Positions 26,335-34,709 of a DNA stretch of 64,000 nucleotides are shown piece by piece. This DNA comes from Candidatus Geothrix skivensis (GTDB taxonomy: Bacteria; Acidobacteriota; Holophagae; Holophagales; Holophagaceae), in the NCBI GenBank assembly GCA_016721195.1, contig JADKIO010000013.1, positions 1 to 64,000 on the forward strand, in the 5' to 3' direction. The translations under genes were made by a program, and so were the position numbers. A model generated the notes under the pieces. That model did not search any database and was not told the origin of the DNA. It saw nothing but the letters and a program-made list of their open reading frames with translations. Numbering within the stretch: position 1 is the first letter of the stretch; every line of letters begins with the position of its first letter.

Positions 26335-26490
26335 AACCCCTTTGGCTCAAGGGGGATTCCCGATGGAGGCGTAGACCTTCTAGGCTGGCTCCGCCTGCCT
26401 AGAAGGTGGGGGTCCCGGGGGGACATCGCGAGCAGAGCGAGCGGCGCGACCCTACATCCTCGCAACGCATGCGTTGCGAGGGGTCCCCCC
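26335..26490. repeat. Nested palindromes between rpmE and the HAAS-type gene
   Basis: Three inverted repeats are stacked. CCTTCTAGGC pairs with GCCTAGAAGG at about 26373-26404. GGGGGGAC pairs with GTCCCCCC as an outer stem (about 26418 and 26485). CCTCGCAACGCATGCGTTGCGAGG near 26457-26480 is a perfect 24-bp palindrome. Between them lies GCGAGCAGAGCGAGCGGCGC, the complement of a CGCTCGCTCTGCTCGC core also seen near the tRNA-Arg gene. The layout matches the structured repeat family described for 24.7, 30.3 and 40.1 kb. No gene-tail copy is evident here. Confidence 0.75.
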
Positions 26491-26498
26491 GGAGAGCA

Positions 26499-27257
26499 TC
26501 ACTCCTGTTCCTGCGTCGTCAGGACCCGCCGCTCCGCCAGGACGCGCTTGAACCGGGAGGCCAGCAGCACGCTCAGGAGGATGGTGGCGTTGAAGCTGAG
26601 TTCCAGGGGCACCTGCCACCAGTGGAACCGCACCCGGCCCACCACTCCGACTTCGATGAAGAACATGAAGGCCGTGAACACCAGCGGCTCCAGCAGGGTC
26701 TGCCACAGGGGCCGCTCCTGGCTGTGCCGTTCCAGCAGGTAGCCCGTGAAGGCACCGTAGAGCAGGCGGGTGGGCCGGAAGCCGTGGTGGGTGGTGAAGC
26801 CCAGGGGAATGGACAGCAAAGAGGTGATGAGCACGGCCACCGCCGTCCGGGCCCAGGGATTGAGCCGCAGCCAGTGGCGGCGCACCCAGAAGTAGCCGGA
26901 ACCCACCGCCAGGCCCTGGGCCAGGGCGAAGGCCAGGCAGATGTACCAGCGCCAACCCTCCATCCAGAGGTGCCCGCCGGTGGCCAGGCCGATGATCATG
27001 CCCGCCGCCAGGGCGGTGCCACCCCGGTGGTTGGCATCCTGGCCTTCGCCAGAGGCAATCTCCTCTGCCAGGTGGAGCGGATGTTCCTTTTCCGCCAGCA
27101 GGGCCGCCATGGCCGACTCGGAATGGATGCCCCGGGCCTCGGCCTCATCCAGCAGGTGGGCCTTCAACTCCCGGATGAGGGTAAGCCGACGCCGACTCGT
27201 CAGGCCCTTGAGGCCTGAACCCACTTGGGAGAGGTAGGCCTCCAGCGCCCTGGACAC
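26499..27257 (-). CDS. HAAS-domain membrane protein, partner of PadR
   Basis: The 252-residue protein has an N-terminal helical bundle (residues 1-70, LEAYLSQVGSGLKGLTSRRR, then LIRELKAHLLDEAEARG). This matches the HAAS domain common next to PadR regulators. About five membrane helices follow (TALAAGMIIGLATGG, WYICLAFALAQGLAVGSGYF, TAVAVLITSLLSIPLGF, LLEPLVFTAFMFFIEVGVV, ATILLSVLLASRF). It starts nine bases after padR and is certainly co-transcribed with it. Probably a membrane sensor or effector controlled by PadR; the physiological signal is unknown. Confidence 0.75.
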   Translation of the reverse strand: MSRALEAYLSQVGSGLKGLTSRRRLTLIRELKAHLLDEAEARGIHSESAMAALLAEKEHPLHLAEEIASGEGQDANHRGGTALAAGMIIGLATGGHLWMEGWRWYICLAFALAQGLAVGSGYFWVRRHWLRLNPWARTAVAVLITSLLSIPLGFTTHHGFRPTRLLYGAFTGYLLERHSQERPLWQTLLEPLVFTAFMFFIEVGVVGRVRFHWWQVPLELSFNATILLSVLLASRFKRVLAERRVLTTQEQE

Positions 27258-27266
27258 GGCTACCCG

Positions 27267-27593
27267 CTAGGCCTTCGGCCCCACGAAGGCCTGGACCATG
27301 TCCACGAACTGGTTCCATTCCTTCTTCTTGGCCTTCAGGAAGGCCAGCCCTGCAGGCTGGATGGCGTAGTAGCGCCGCTCTCGGCCGTTCTCCTGGGTCT
27401 CCCAATAGGAGGCGATGAACTCGGTGGCCTCCAGCTTGTGGAGGGCAGGATACAGGGCCCCCTCCTTCAGGGTGTAGGTCCCACCGGTGCGCTGCCGGAC
27501 CGTTTCGATGATCTGGTAGCCGTACATGGGCCCCTCGCAGAGCAACGACAACAGCAGCAGCGGGGTGCTGCCCTTCAGCAGTTCACGGTCCAC
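27267..27593 (-). CDS. PadR family transcriptional regulator
   Basis: The 108-residue winged-helix regulator has the family hallmark GPMYGYQIIETVRQRTGGTYTLKEGALYPALHKLE, read in pieces: GPMYGYQIIE (residues about 19-28), then LYPALHKLE. Next come the wing ENGRERRYYAIQPAG and a C-terminal dimer helix. GTG 27593 is taken as the start because GGAGG (27598-27602) is well placed; an upstream in-frame ATG at 27662 lacks a site and would add a non-family extension. It is co-transcribed with the HAAS membrane protein. Confidence 0.88.
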   Translation of the reverse strand: MDRELLKGSTPLLLLSLLCEGPMYGYQIIETVRQRTGGTYTLKEGALYPALHKLEATEFIASYWETQENGRERRYYAIQPAGLAFLKAKKKEWNQFVDMVQAFVGPKA

Positions 27594-27656
27594 AAAGGCC
27601 TCCGGGTTAGGAGAAAGATGGCACGCCTCAATATGCCTCGCAAAGTGATGGCCGTC

Positions 27657-27712
27657 AACCACCCCTCATCGCCTCCGTCAGCGGGATGCGGCTGGCCCGC
27701 CAAGGCGAAGCC
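27657..27712 (-). repeat. Detached copy of the ABC permease 3' end
   Basis: On the minus strand this reads WRASRIPLTEAMRGG and a stop. It is a diverged copy (one Lys to Arg change and several silent ones) of the last 17 or so codons of the permease ending at 27837. Homology begins at the stop codon (TCA on the plus strand) and is lost after the Trp codon. Confidence 0.8.
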
Positions 27713-27836
27713 CAGCCGGGTGGGGAAGGGCGCTGCATAGGCAGCGCTCTGAGCCGGGCACCCGGCGGGCTGAGCATAGCGCCGGCCTCCGCAAGCGCAG
27801 CACCATAGGTGCAAGTGCGCGGAAGGGCCAGCCGCC
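27713..27836. repeat. Hairpin-rich insert between the ABC permease and its duplicated tail
   Basis: It contains GCGCTGC/GCAGCGC around ATAG, GCACC/GGTGC around ATA, and longer pairing between CAGCCGGGTG and CACCCGGC. On the minus strand a TGCGCTTGCGGAGGCC core follows a hairpin, as in the inserts at prfA and the tRNA-Arg locus. The size, about 124 bp, is similar to those inserts. Confidence 0.65.
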
Positions 27837-29063
27837 TCAACCCCCCTTCATTGCCTCTGTCAGCGGGATGCGGCTGGCCCGCCAGGCCGGCAAAAAGCCC
27901 CCCAGCAGGCCCATCACCAGGCTGAAGGCCACGCCCTGGGCCATGAGGCCCGGGGTGATGGTGAAGGCGAAGCTCACATCGCTGAACGTCTCGAAGCTGG
28001 TGGTGCCGGTCTGGATGCCATTGGCGAAAAGGGCCAGCCCGGAGCCCAGGATGCCTCCCGTCAGGCAGAGAAAGATGCTCTCCCACTGGAAGCTGGCCAG
28101 GATCTCCCGCTGACGGAAGCCCAGGGCCCGGAGGGTGCCGATCTCCTTGGTGCGTCCGGCCACGGCGGCGTACATGGTGTTCATGGCCGCGAAGATGGCC
28201 GCGCCGGTGAGGATCAGCGTGATGAGGTTGCCCAAAATCTTGATGGGATCCCCGGCCTTGGTGAGCTCCTTGAAGTAATCCGTTTCCCGGACCACTTCGA
28301 GCTTCAGCCGCTTGTCTTCATCCACCGTCTTGCCGAATCCCTCCACCCGTTCCGGGTTCTCCAGCCGGGCCAGCATGGCCGAGTATGACTCGCGCCGGAA
28401 GGCCTGCATCACGTCGTTCACGTCGGACCAGACCTCGCTCTCGTAACTGGCACCACCGGCATCAAAGGTGCCCACGATCAGCCAATCCCGACCGCCCATG
28501 CGCAGGTTCCGGCCGAGTTCCATGACCGGGAACCGCCCCTGCATCTTGCGGGGCACCACCACTTCGCTGAGGCCCGGCCGGAACCAGCGCCCCTGCACCA
28601 ATTGGACCTGGGGGCGCAGGGTGATGCCCCTGCCCTCCAGCCCGCGCACCGTCACGTTGGTATCTGTGCCGTCCGCCATGGGGAAGAGCTTCACCACCAC
28701 GACCTCGGCACTGGCCATGGGGCCCTTTGCATCCCGCTTGAGGAGGGGGTGGACCTTGAGGATGCGCATGCGGTCGCGCTCGATGGAGCTGTTCAGCTCG
28801 AACCGGGCATTGGGCCGCAACACGAGGGCCTGGTCGGGCCGGCCACTGCTGACGAAGGCCACGGAGAGTCCCTGGGCCAGGCTCAGCACCACGACGAAGA
28901 TGCCCACCACCAGGGCGATGGCCGCGGCCGTACTGAAGCTCGACAGCTTGCGCTGCCACAGGGACCTCAGGTTGTAGCCCAGGGGGATGGGGTAGGCCAC
29001 CAGGGCCCACACCAGCCAGGCCAGATAGGCCAGAAAGGGCGCAGCCAGCAGGAGGCCCAGCAT
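27837..29063 (-). CDS. FtsX/MacB-like ABC transporter permease (second subunit)
   Basis: This 408-residue permease has the four-helix FtsX plan. The first helix (LLLAAPFLAYLAWLVWALVAY) is followed by a second one (AAAIALVVGIFVVVLSLAQGL), a periplasmic MacB-core-like domain (about residues 80-270) and three C-terminal helices. The C-terminus GGFLPAWRASRIPLTEAMKGG is the classic end of the family. Its start overlaps the stop of the upstream permease gene by one base. A partial copy of its end lies about 180 bp further downstream. With the neighbouring permease it probably forms an exporter or mechanotransmission complex. Confidence 0.88.
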   Translation of the reverse strand: MLGLLLAAPFLAYLAWLVWALVAYPIPLGYNLRSLWQRKLSSFSTAAAIALVVGIFVVVLSLAQGLSVAFVSSGRPDQALVLRPNARFELNSSIERDRMRILKVHPLLKRDAKGPMASAEVVVVKLFPMADGTDTNVTVRGLEGRGITLRPQVQLVQGRWFRPGLSEVVVPRKMQGRFPVMELGRNLRMGGRDWLIVGTFDAGGASYESEVWSDVNDVMQAFRRESYSAMLARLENPERVEGFGKTVDEDKRLKLEVVRETDYFKELTKAGDPIKILGNLITLILTGAAIFAAMNTMYAAVAGRTKEIGTLRALGFRQREILASFQWESIFLCLTGGILGSGLALFANGIQTGTTSFETFSDVSFAFTITPGLMAQGVAFSLVMGLLGGFLPAWRASRIPLTEAMKGG

Positions 29064-30229
29064 CAGCCCACAGCCTTGAGGCCGTCGGTGATGGGACGCC
29101 GGGTGGCCGAGTAGGCCGGAATGAAGGTGGCCAAGATGCCGATGGCCAGGGCACCGACCATGCAGGCCAACACCGTATCCGGCAGGATGGCGAAGTCCGC
29201 GAAAAAGGGCATGGCGGCACCCAGGGAGCCCCGGACGCCCCCGGCCGCCAGGTTGGCCAGGAGCACGCCAAGGAACCCGCCCACACCCACCAGGAGCACC
29301 CCCTCCGCAAGGAGCAGCGAGAGTACCCGTCCCGCCGAGAACCCCATGGCCCGGAAGACCGCGATCTCCGTGGTGCGCTCCCGGATGGCCGTGGCCATGG
29401 TGTTGCCCGTGACGATGAGGATGGCCACCACCACTGCGGCCGTGATGCCCTGGATGATGGCGCCGATGTTGCCCAGCATCTTTACGAAGCTTAGGTTGAA
29501 GGCATTCTCCGTCTCCGTAAGGGTCTCGTAGGCGCTGTTCGCATAGTGGCGGTCCACGCGCTCCACCAGGCGGGGAATGTCCTCGGGCCGATGGGCGCGC
29601 AGCCAGAAGGAGCCCACCAGCCCCTTCATCCGGGGGACGCTTTCCTCCAGAAGCTTGTAGTGGAAATGGAGGACGTTCTCATCCGAGGGCTTGGGGCTCC
29701 GGAAGATCAGCCGGATGGTGAGCCGGGGATTGATGGGGAAGATGGTGCCCGTGAGCGGGACCACATCCCCGACCTTCCAGCCGTTCTTCTTGGCCAGGCT
29801 TTCGCCCACGATGCAGCCGGCGCCATCGCGGATGTAGTCCTTCATCTGGGCTTCGGTGATGCCTGCCACCCCGAACTCTTCCCTGAAGGTCTGGAACAGG
29901 GTGGTTTCGTCACTGGCGAAGTTCGCGAAGAAGTTGCGGGGGTCCTGGTAGTAGCCGCCGAACCACTGGAGGGCGCAAACCGTTTCGACCTCCGGCTGCT
30001 GGCGCAGGTAGGCCTCGTAACTGCGCGGCAGCATCTGGGTCAGGCCGCTCTTGTGCCGCACCACCAGGCGGTTGCTGGAGTTGGGGTTGTTGGTGACCGC
30101 ATCCAGGGTGGTGAGCAGGCTCTGCAGCACTGCCACCGTAAAGACGGACAGGATGAGGCTGCCCACGATGAGCAGGGTGCGCCGCTTCGAGCGCATGAGG
30201 CTCTTCCAGATGAGCGCCAGCCAGCGCAT
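29063..30229 (-). CDS. FtsX/MacB-like ABC transporter permease (first subunit)
   Basis: The 388-residue permease begins MRWLALIWKSLMRSKRRTLLIVGSLI, the amphipathic helix plus TM1 typical of MacB/LolC permeases. A periplasmic domain spans about residues 45-255. It is followed by three helices (GITAAVVVAILIVTGNTMAT, LLLAEGVLLVGVGGFLGVLL, VLACMVGALAIGILATFIPAY). The C-terminus ATRRPITDGLKAVG is the usual coupling end. In the parent operon it would follow the ATPase gene closely, but 344 bp of tandem repeat now separate them, so its translation must initiate independently. Confidence 0.88.
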   Translation of the reverse strand: MRWLALIWKSLMRSKRRTLLIVGSLILSVFTVAVLQSLLTTLDAVTNNPNSSNRLVVRHKSGLTQMLPRSYEAYLRQQPEVETVCALQWFGGYYQDPRNFFANFASDETTLFQTFREEFGVAGITEAQMKDYIRDGAGCIVGESLAKKNGWKVGDVVPLTGTIFPINPRLTIRLIFRSPKPSDENVLHFHYKLLEESVPRMKGLVGSFWLRAHRPEDIPRLVERVDRHYANSAYETLTETENAFNLSFVKMLGNIGAIIQGITAAVVVAILIVTGNTMATAIRERTTEIAVFRAMGFSAGRVLSLLLAEGVLLVGVGGFLGVLLANLAAGGVRGSLGAAMPFFADFAILPDTVLACMVGALAIGILATFIPAYSATRRPITDGLKAVG

Positions 30230-30245
30230 CAGCGGCCCCCGACCT

Positions 30246-30573
30246 TCACCGGTTCACCTCGACGGCCTTGTCCAGCACGCCCTTTTCGAGATGGATCTGG
30301 TGCCCTCCACCTATCGCGCAGGACATCAGGTCCTGCGCTCCCAATCGCCCGCTCTGCGGGCTCTTGGAGGTGGAGCCTCCATGGTGCCCATGCGCGCCAC
30401 ATGCCCGGCTCACCGGTTCACCTCGACGGCCTTGTCCAGCACGCCCTTTTCGAGATGGATCTGGTGCCCTCCACCTATCGCGCAGGACATCAGGTCCTGC
30501 GCTCCCAATCGCCCGCTCTGCGGGCTCTTGGAGGTGGAGCCTCCATGGTGCCCATGCGCGCCACATGCCCGGC
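30246..30573 (-). repeat. Two perfect 164-bp tandem units, each an ABC-ATPase gene tail plus a hairpin element
   Basis: Units at 30246-30409 and 30410-30573 appear identical. Each starts with 59 bases matching the real gene end (30574-30632) from its stop codon onwards. Each continues with a 105-base element that opens CTCCACCT and closes AGGTGGAG, enclosing the hairpins GCGCAGGAC/GTCCTGCGC and CCCGC/GCGGG, plus a 34-base spacer. The array fills the gap between the ATPase and permease genes, which contains no other gene. Confidence 0.93.
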
Positions 30574-31296
30574 TCACCGGTTCACCTCGACGGCCTTGTC
30601 CAGCACGCCCTTTTCGAGATGGATCTGGTGCCGCGCATGGTGCGCGGCCTTGGGATCGTGGGTCACCATGACGATGGTCTTGCCGAGCTCGGCATTCAGC
30701 CGCTCCATGAGGCCCAGCACCTCCTCGGCGTTCTTCGCGTCCAGGGCGCCCGTGGGCTCGTCGGCCACCAGCAGATCCGGGTCCGTGACGATGGCCCGGG
30801 CGATGGCCACGCGCTGCTCCTGGCCGCCGCTGAGCTGCCGGGGGTAGTTCTTCATTTTGTCCGTAAGATTCACCAGCGTCAGGGCCTGCTCCACTCTTTC
30901 ACGGCGCTCGCTCCGGCTGGCACCCGTGATGAGCAGGGGCAGTTCCACGTTCTCGAAGGCGCTCAGCACGGGCACCAAGTTGTAGTTCTGGAAGATGAAC
31001 CCCACATGCAGGTTCCGCCAGGAGGCCAGCTGGTCATCATCCAGGCCGTTCAGTTCGTGCCCGCAGACCTCCAGGGACCCACCCGTGGGCCGGTCGATGC
31101 CCGCGATGAGGTTCAGCAGGGTGGTCTTGCCGCTGCCCGAGGGCCCCATCAAAGCGATGTAGGCACCCGCGGGGATCTCCAGGTCGATGCCCTGGAGCAC
31201 GGGGATCTCGAGGGTCTCCCGCCAGTAGCTCTTGGCGATTTCCCGGAGGGTGATGATGGGCTCGCCCCCGCCCAGATCGAAGCGGTCAGAGTTCAT
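30574..31296 (-). CDS. MacB/LolD-type ABC transporter ATP-binding protein
   Basis: This is a 240-residue nucleotide-binding subunit with Walker A GPSGSGKTT (about 51-59), Q-loop FIFQNYNLVPVLSAFENVELP, signature LSGGQEQRVAIARA, Walker B LLVADEPTGALD and the switch His in VMVTHDPKAA. These are hallmarks of the MacB/LolD group that powers FtsX-type permeases. Its ATG overlaps the stop of the upstream adaptor gene. The C-terminus KGVLDKAVEVNR is encoded three times in a row because its 3' end is part of a tandem array. Confidence 0.92.
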   Translation of the reverse strand: MNSDRFDLGGGEPIITLREIAKSYWRETLEIPVLQGIDLEIPAGAYIALMGPSGSGKTTLLNLIAGIDRPTGGSLEVCGHELNGLDDDQLASWRNLHVGFIFQNYNLVPVLSAFENVELPLLITGASRSERRERVEQALTLVNLTDKMKNYPRQLSGGQEQRVAIARAIVTDPDLLVADEPTGALDAKNAEEVLGLMERLNAELGKTIVMVTHDPKAAHHARHQIHLEKGVLDKAVEVNR

Positions 31297-32396
31297 CCGT
31301 TTTTGACCTTCACTTTGGCGCCGGGCTTCAACGATTCAGGCGGCGCCACGATCAGCTTTGCGTCCTTGGCCAGCCCCTTCACTTCCAGGCCGATGGGATT
31401 CTCTGCCTGCACCGTCACGAAGGCCTGCACGGCCAGACCGTTCTCCACGACCCATACGAAGGACTTGCCATCCGCCTTTTTCACCTGTTCCCGGCCCAGC
31501 ACCACCACATCCTGGGCGTAGGCATCGCCCAGGAAGGTGACCTTGGCGCCCATGTCCGGCACCAGCAGGGCATCCTTCTCCACGAAGGCCACCCGCACGA
31601 TGACCACGGCCTTCTGGCGGTTGGAGCTGGGGTAGATCTCCCGGAGCCGGCCCTTCAAGGTGGACCGGGCCCCCTGCCCGTCCAGGGCATCGACCCGCAC
31701 TTCGGCGGGCATGCCCCGGCTGAGCTTGGCGATGGAGGCTTCGTTCACCTCCACCTCCACCTCGAGGGTGTCGAAGTCGGCCATGACCAGGACGGCGTTG
31801 ATGGCATTGGCGCCACCGGCGCTGCCCGGAGCCACGGTCTCGCCCACTTCCGACAGCTTCTGGGTGACGACCCCGCTGAAGGGGGCCCGCAGCTCCATGC
31901 TGTCCAGCAGGGCGTTCTGGTAGGCCAGCTGGGCCTCCAGCGTGAGCTTCTGGCTCCGCAGCTTGTCCACGGTGGCCGCGTCCTGGATGCCCAGGGCCTG
32001 GAGCTTCGTGGCCCGATCGAGATCCACCCTGGCCTGGTCCAGCTGGGCCTTCACCTGATCCCGGGCAGCGGCCAGATCCGGCGATTCGAGCCGGGCCAGC
32101 ACCTGCCCCTTGGCCACGCGGCTGCCCTCCTGCACGCCCAGCCAGCTCACCCGGCCCAGCACCTTGCTGGAGAGAGTCGCCCGGGTGCGGGCCACCAGGT
32201 AGCCCGAGGCGGTCACCAGGGGATTGCGCTCACCGGCCTTGAAGACCGTGGGCGCCGATACCGAAACCACCAGCGGCCCGCCCTTGGCGGCCATCATGGC
32301 CACGACGGCGGCCACGCCGAGGAGCCCCAGGATCACCCAGCCCCAGGGGAAGCGCTTCTTGATCACAGAGGGTTTGCGACCGAGCGGCTCACTCAT
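31293..32396 (-). CDS. Periplasmic adaptor (MacA/HlyD-type) of the MacB-like transporter
   Basis: This 367-residue membrane fusion protein has an N-terminal anchor (WGWVILGLLGVAAVVAMMAA, residues about 15-34), a split lipoyl domain (TLSSKVLGRVSWLGVQEGSR ... APFSGVVTQKLSEVGETVAP), a helical hairpin (about 110-165, DQVKAQLDQARVDLDRATKL) and beta-barrel/membrane-proximal domains. It bridges inner-membrane permeases to the outer membrane. It is the first gene of the adaptor-ATPase-permease-permease operon, and lies 41 bases after the last lipid-operon gene, so it may also be co-transcribed with that operon. Confidence 0.88.
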   Translation of the reverse strand: MSEPLGRKPSVIKKRFPWGWVILGLLGVAAVVAMMAAKGGPLVVSVSAPTVFKAGERNPLVTASGYLVARTRATLSSKVLGRVSWLGVQEGSRVAKGQVLARLESPDLAAARDQVKAQLDQARVDLDRATKLQALGIQDAATVDKLRSQKLTLEAQLAYQNALLDSMELRAPFSGVVTQKLSEVGETVAPGSAGGANAINAVLVMADFDTLEVEVEVNEASIAKLSRGMPAEVRVDALDGQGARSTLKGRLREIYPSSNRQKAVVIVRVAFVEKDALLVPDMGAKVTFLGDAYAQDVVVLGREQVKKADGKSFVWVVENGLAVQAFVTVQAENPIGLEVKGLAKDAKLIVAPPESLKPGAKVKVKNG

Positions 32397-32437
32397 GGGG
32401 GCTCTCCAAATATCCAGTCATCAAGCCTAGCCCGGGA

Positions 32438-33460
32438 TCAGGGCCTGCGGAAGCGGTAGTGGCTCACGAACCACTCGGACCCCTGCCGGAAACCCCACAG
32501 CTCGGCACAGGCCATGAAGAAGATCCGCCACTGGGCGAAGCGCCAGCGGGCTTCCGCGCCATAGGTGGCCTGGAACAGGGCCAAGACCTCCTCTTTGTGC
32601 GTGTCCTGGTTCACCAGCCAGGCCTCCGCCGTGGCCTGGTAGTGGGACCCGCAGACCCGCCAGTGGTCCTCCAACCGCAGGTGTTGCTGGAACCGCATGA
32701 GGTAGCCATCCGAAGGCATGATGCCGCCGGTGAAGAAGTACTTCGCCATCCAGTCGGAGTCATCGCGGACCTCGAAGGGATAGGTGCAATCCCGGTGGGT
32801 GAAGATGTGGACGAACAGGGCCCCGTCGGGGCGCAGCCACCGGGCGATGCGGGCCATGAGCTCGCCGTGGTTGCGCATGTGCTCGAACATCTCCACGCTG
32901 ACCACCCGGTCATAGGTCGCCGGGGCTTCGAAATCGTTCATGTCGGCGGTGAGGATCTCCACGTTGCCGAATCCGCGTGCTTTCGCCTGGGTCAGGATGA
33001 AGGCTCGCTGGTCCTTCGAGTTCGATACGCCGGTGATGCGGCTCTGGGGATACTGCTCGGCCATCCAGAGGGTGAGGCTGCCCCAGCCGCAGCCCAGCTC
33101 CAGGATGTGCTGGCCATCCGCCAGCTGGGCCCGTTCGCAGGTGAGCTTCAGCATGGCCTCTTCGGCCCGGCCCAGGTCGGGGCTCTGGGGTCCGAACAGC
33201 GCCGAGCTGTACTTCAGGCGGGGGCCCAGGGCGAGCTCGAAGAAGCGGGGCGGGACTTCGTAGTGCTGGTCGTTGGCGTCCTGGGTGTGCACGGCGATGG
33301 GCCCCGCCGACCAGGCCTCCAGGTGGCGGCGGAAGCGCTCATGGGCGGCCTCCAGGCCCCCCTCGGCCACTTCCGCCAGGCGCTGGCGCAGCAGTTGGCG
33401 GATGCGGAACCGGATCAGGGCATCGGGCACCACACCCGCGGCAAGGAGGGCTTCCATCAT
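32438..33460 (-). CDS. Cyclopropane-synthase-like SAM methyltransferase
   Basis: The 340-residue protein has the CFA-synthase fold with SAM motif ILELGCGWGSLTLWMAEQ (about residues 118-135). The conserved YSCA near the substrate site is YSSALF here, so the cysteine is replaced by serine. This suggests methylation of a different substrate, or a catalytic variant. Motifs VVSVEMFEHMRNH and ALFVHIFTHRDCTYPFE follow. It is the last gene of the lipid operon and starts by ATGATG overlap with the DUF1295 stop. Pairing of a true CFA synthase with such a paralogue is known in several lineages; the product here is unknown. Confidence 0.8.
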   Translation of the reverse strand: MMEALLAAGVVPDALIRFRIRQLLRQRLAEVAEGGLEAAHERFRRHLEAWSAGPIAVHTQDANDQHYEVPPRFFELALGPRLKYSSALFGPQSPDLGRAEEAMLKLTCERAQLADGQHILELGCGWGSLTLWMAEQYPQSRITGVSNSKDQRAFILTQAKARGFGNVEILTADMNDFEAPATYDRVVSVEMFEHMRNHGELMARIARWLRPDGALFVHIFTHRDCTYPFEVRDDSDWMAKYFFTGGIMPSDGYLMRFQQHLRLEDHWRVCGSHYQATAEAWLVNQDTHKEEVLALFQATYGAEARWRFAQWRIFFMACAELWGFRQGSEWFVSHYRFRRP

Positions 33461-34239
33461 GGGGCGACCTTGGGGAACCAGGGGATGAAGGGGGAGGTCT
33501 CCCGCTGGTAGCGGGCGTAGTCCTCGGGACGGCTGCGGAGGCTCTGGGCTTCGGTGTAGGGAATCCCCGTCACCCGCAGGAGGAAGTAGAGCATCAGGGC
33601 GGGGCACAGCACGGCCAGCCAGCCCAGGGGGGCGCTCAGGGCCAGCAGCAGGTAGGCCACCCACACCAGCCACTCGAAGAAGTAGTTGGGATGGCGGGAG
33701 TACCGCCAGAGCCCCTCCCGGCAGGTCAGGCCCCGGTTTCCGGACCGCGCCTTGAAGCGCCGCAGCTGGGCGTCCGCCAGACCCTCGCCCACCCAGGCGC
33801 CTAGCCAGAGGACCAGGGCGGCCCACTCGAGGGGATGCAGGCCCGGCCGGGGGTTCCAGGCGGCCAGCAGGAAGGGCAGGCCCAGCAGGACATCCAGCAG
33901 GGCCTGGGCCTGGAAGAAGGCGAAGAACTTGGCGTTGGTGCCGGTCTTCCAGGCGGCGCGGATGGCCTGGTAGCGGCCGTCCTCGTGGGCGTCGGTGGCC
34001 ACCCGGCGCCACAGGTGCAGTCCCAGCCGCAGGCCGTGGAGCCCGCCCATGAACCCCACCAGGAGCCGCCGCTCCAGCGGCGCGGGACCCAGGGCCGCCG
34101 CCAGCAGGGCCATGACGGCCAGGCCCAGGGCCCAGCCCACATCCACCCAGCCGGCGTTGCGGGTGCGGACCTGCCAGAGCCAGAACCCCAATTGCATGAG
34201 GCCCAGGATCCCGGCACCCCAGAGCGCTGCGGCCATCAT
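33457..34239 (-). CDS. DUF1295 (steroid 5-alpha-reductase-like) membrane protein
   Basis: This is a 260-residue protein with six to seven membrane helices. It carries the family motif GLWRYSRHPNYFFEWLVW near the C-terminus (NADPH-binding end of 5-alpha-reductase-like enzymes), followed by FLLRVTGIPYTEAQSLRSRP and DYARYQRETSPFIPWFP. DUF1295 proteins are putative NAD(P)H-dependent reductases of lipids. Start and stop overlap its neighbours by four bases, so its product is made stoichiometrically with the DUF2062 and methyltransferase proteins. Probably reduces a double bond in a modified fatty acid; that is inference. Confidence 0.82.
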   Translation of the reverse strand: MMAAALWGAGILGLMQLGFWLWQVRTRNAGWVDVGWALGLAVMALLAAALGPAPLERRLLVGFMGGLHGLRLGLHLWRRVATDAHEDGRYQAIRAAWKTGTNAKFFAFFQAQALLDVLLGLPFLLAAWNPRPGLHPLEWAALVLWLGAWVGEGLADAQLRRFKARSGNRGLTCREGLWRYSRHPNYFFEWLVWVAYLLLALSAPLGWLAVLCPALMLYFLLRVTGIPYTEAQSLRSRPEDYARYQRETSPFIPWFPKVAP

Positions 34240-34709
34240 GGGGACACCGGCCGGAAGCGGCGGGCCGTGGCCCGGAAGAGGGGCGTCAGCACCAGCGCCA
34301 GCAGGGCCGCACCCAGGGGCGCCGTCAGCAGCCAGGCCACGCCCGCATGCCAGAGGCTGGTCCAGAAGGTGTGCAGGGCCCCCCAGGCATCGGCGCGGAT
34401 GGCCTGGGACAGGACCTCGAAGGACAGGGGCAGGCGCGGCGCGTTGAAGAGCCATTCACCGAGACGGATGAAGGGGATGAGCAGGGCCAGTTGCAGGGGG
34501 TAGGCCAGGTAGTTGGCCACCTGCATGACCACCTGGTTCAGCTTGAAGGCCCAGGCCAGGAGGATGCAGAGCCCCGTGGAACTGCCCACCAGGGGCGAGA
34601 CGCCCGCACCCAGGCCCAGGGCCAGGCTCCAGGCCATGCGCTCGGGGCTGAGGCCCTGCCGGAGCTGGGCCAGCAGCGGCTCCCAGAGCCGGCGCCGCAA
34701 CCAGCCCAT
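34236..34709 (-). CDS. DUF2062 membrane protein
   Basis: This 157-residue protein begins MGWLRRRLWEPLLAQLRQGL. It contains the family motif AWSLALGLGAGVSPLVGSST (about residues 27-46), then LNQVVMQVANYLAYPLQLAL and a C-terminal membrane helix (LLTAPLGAALLALVLTPLF). DUF2062 domains are of unknown function and sometimes occur with glycosyl- or acyltransferases. Its stop overlaps the DUF1295 start and its start overlaps the DUF1475 stop, placing it firmly in the lipid operon. Confidence 0.78.
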   Translation of the reverse strand: MGWLRRRLWEPLLAQLRQGLSPERMAWSLALGLGAGVSPLVGSSTGLCILLAWAFKLNQVVMQVANYLAYPLQLALLIPFIRLGEWLFNAPRLPLSFEVLSQAIRADAWGALHTFWTSLWHAGVAWLLTAPLGAALLALVLTPLFRATARRFRPVSP

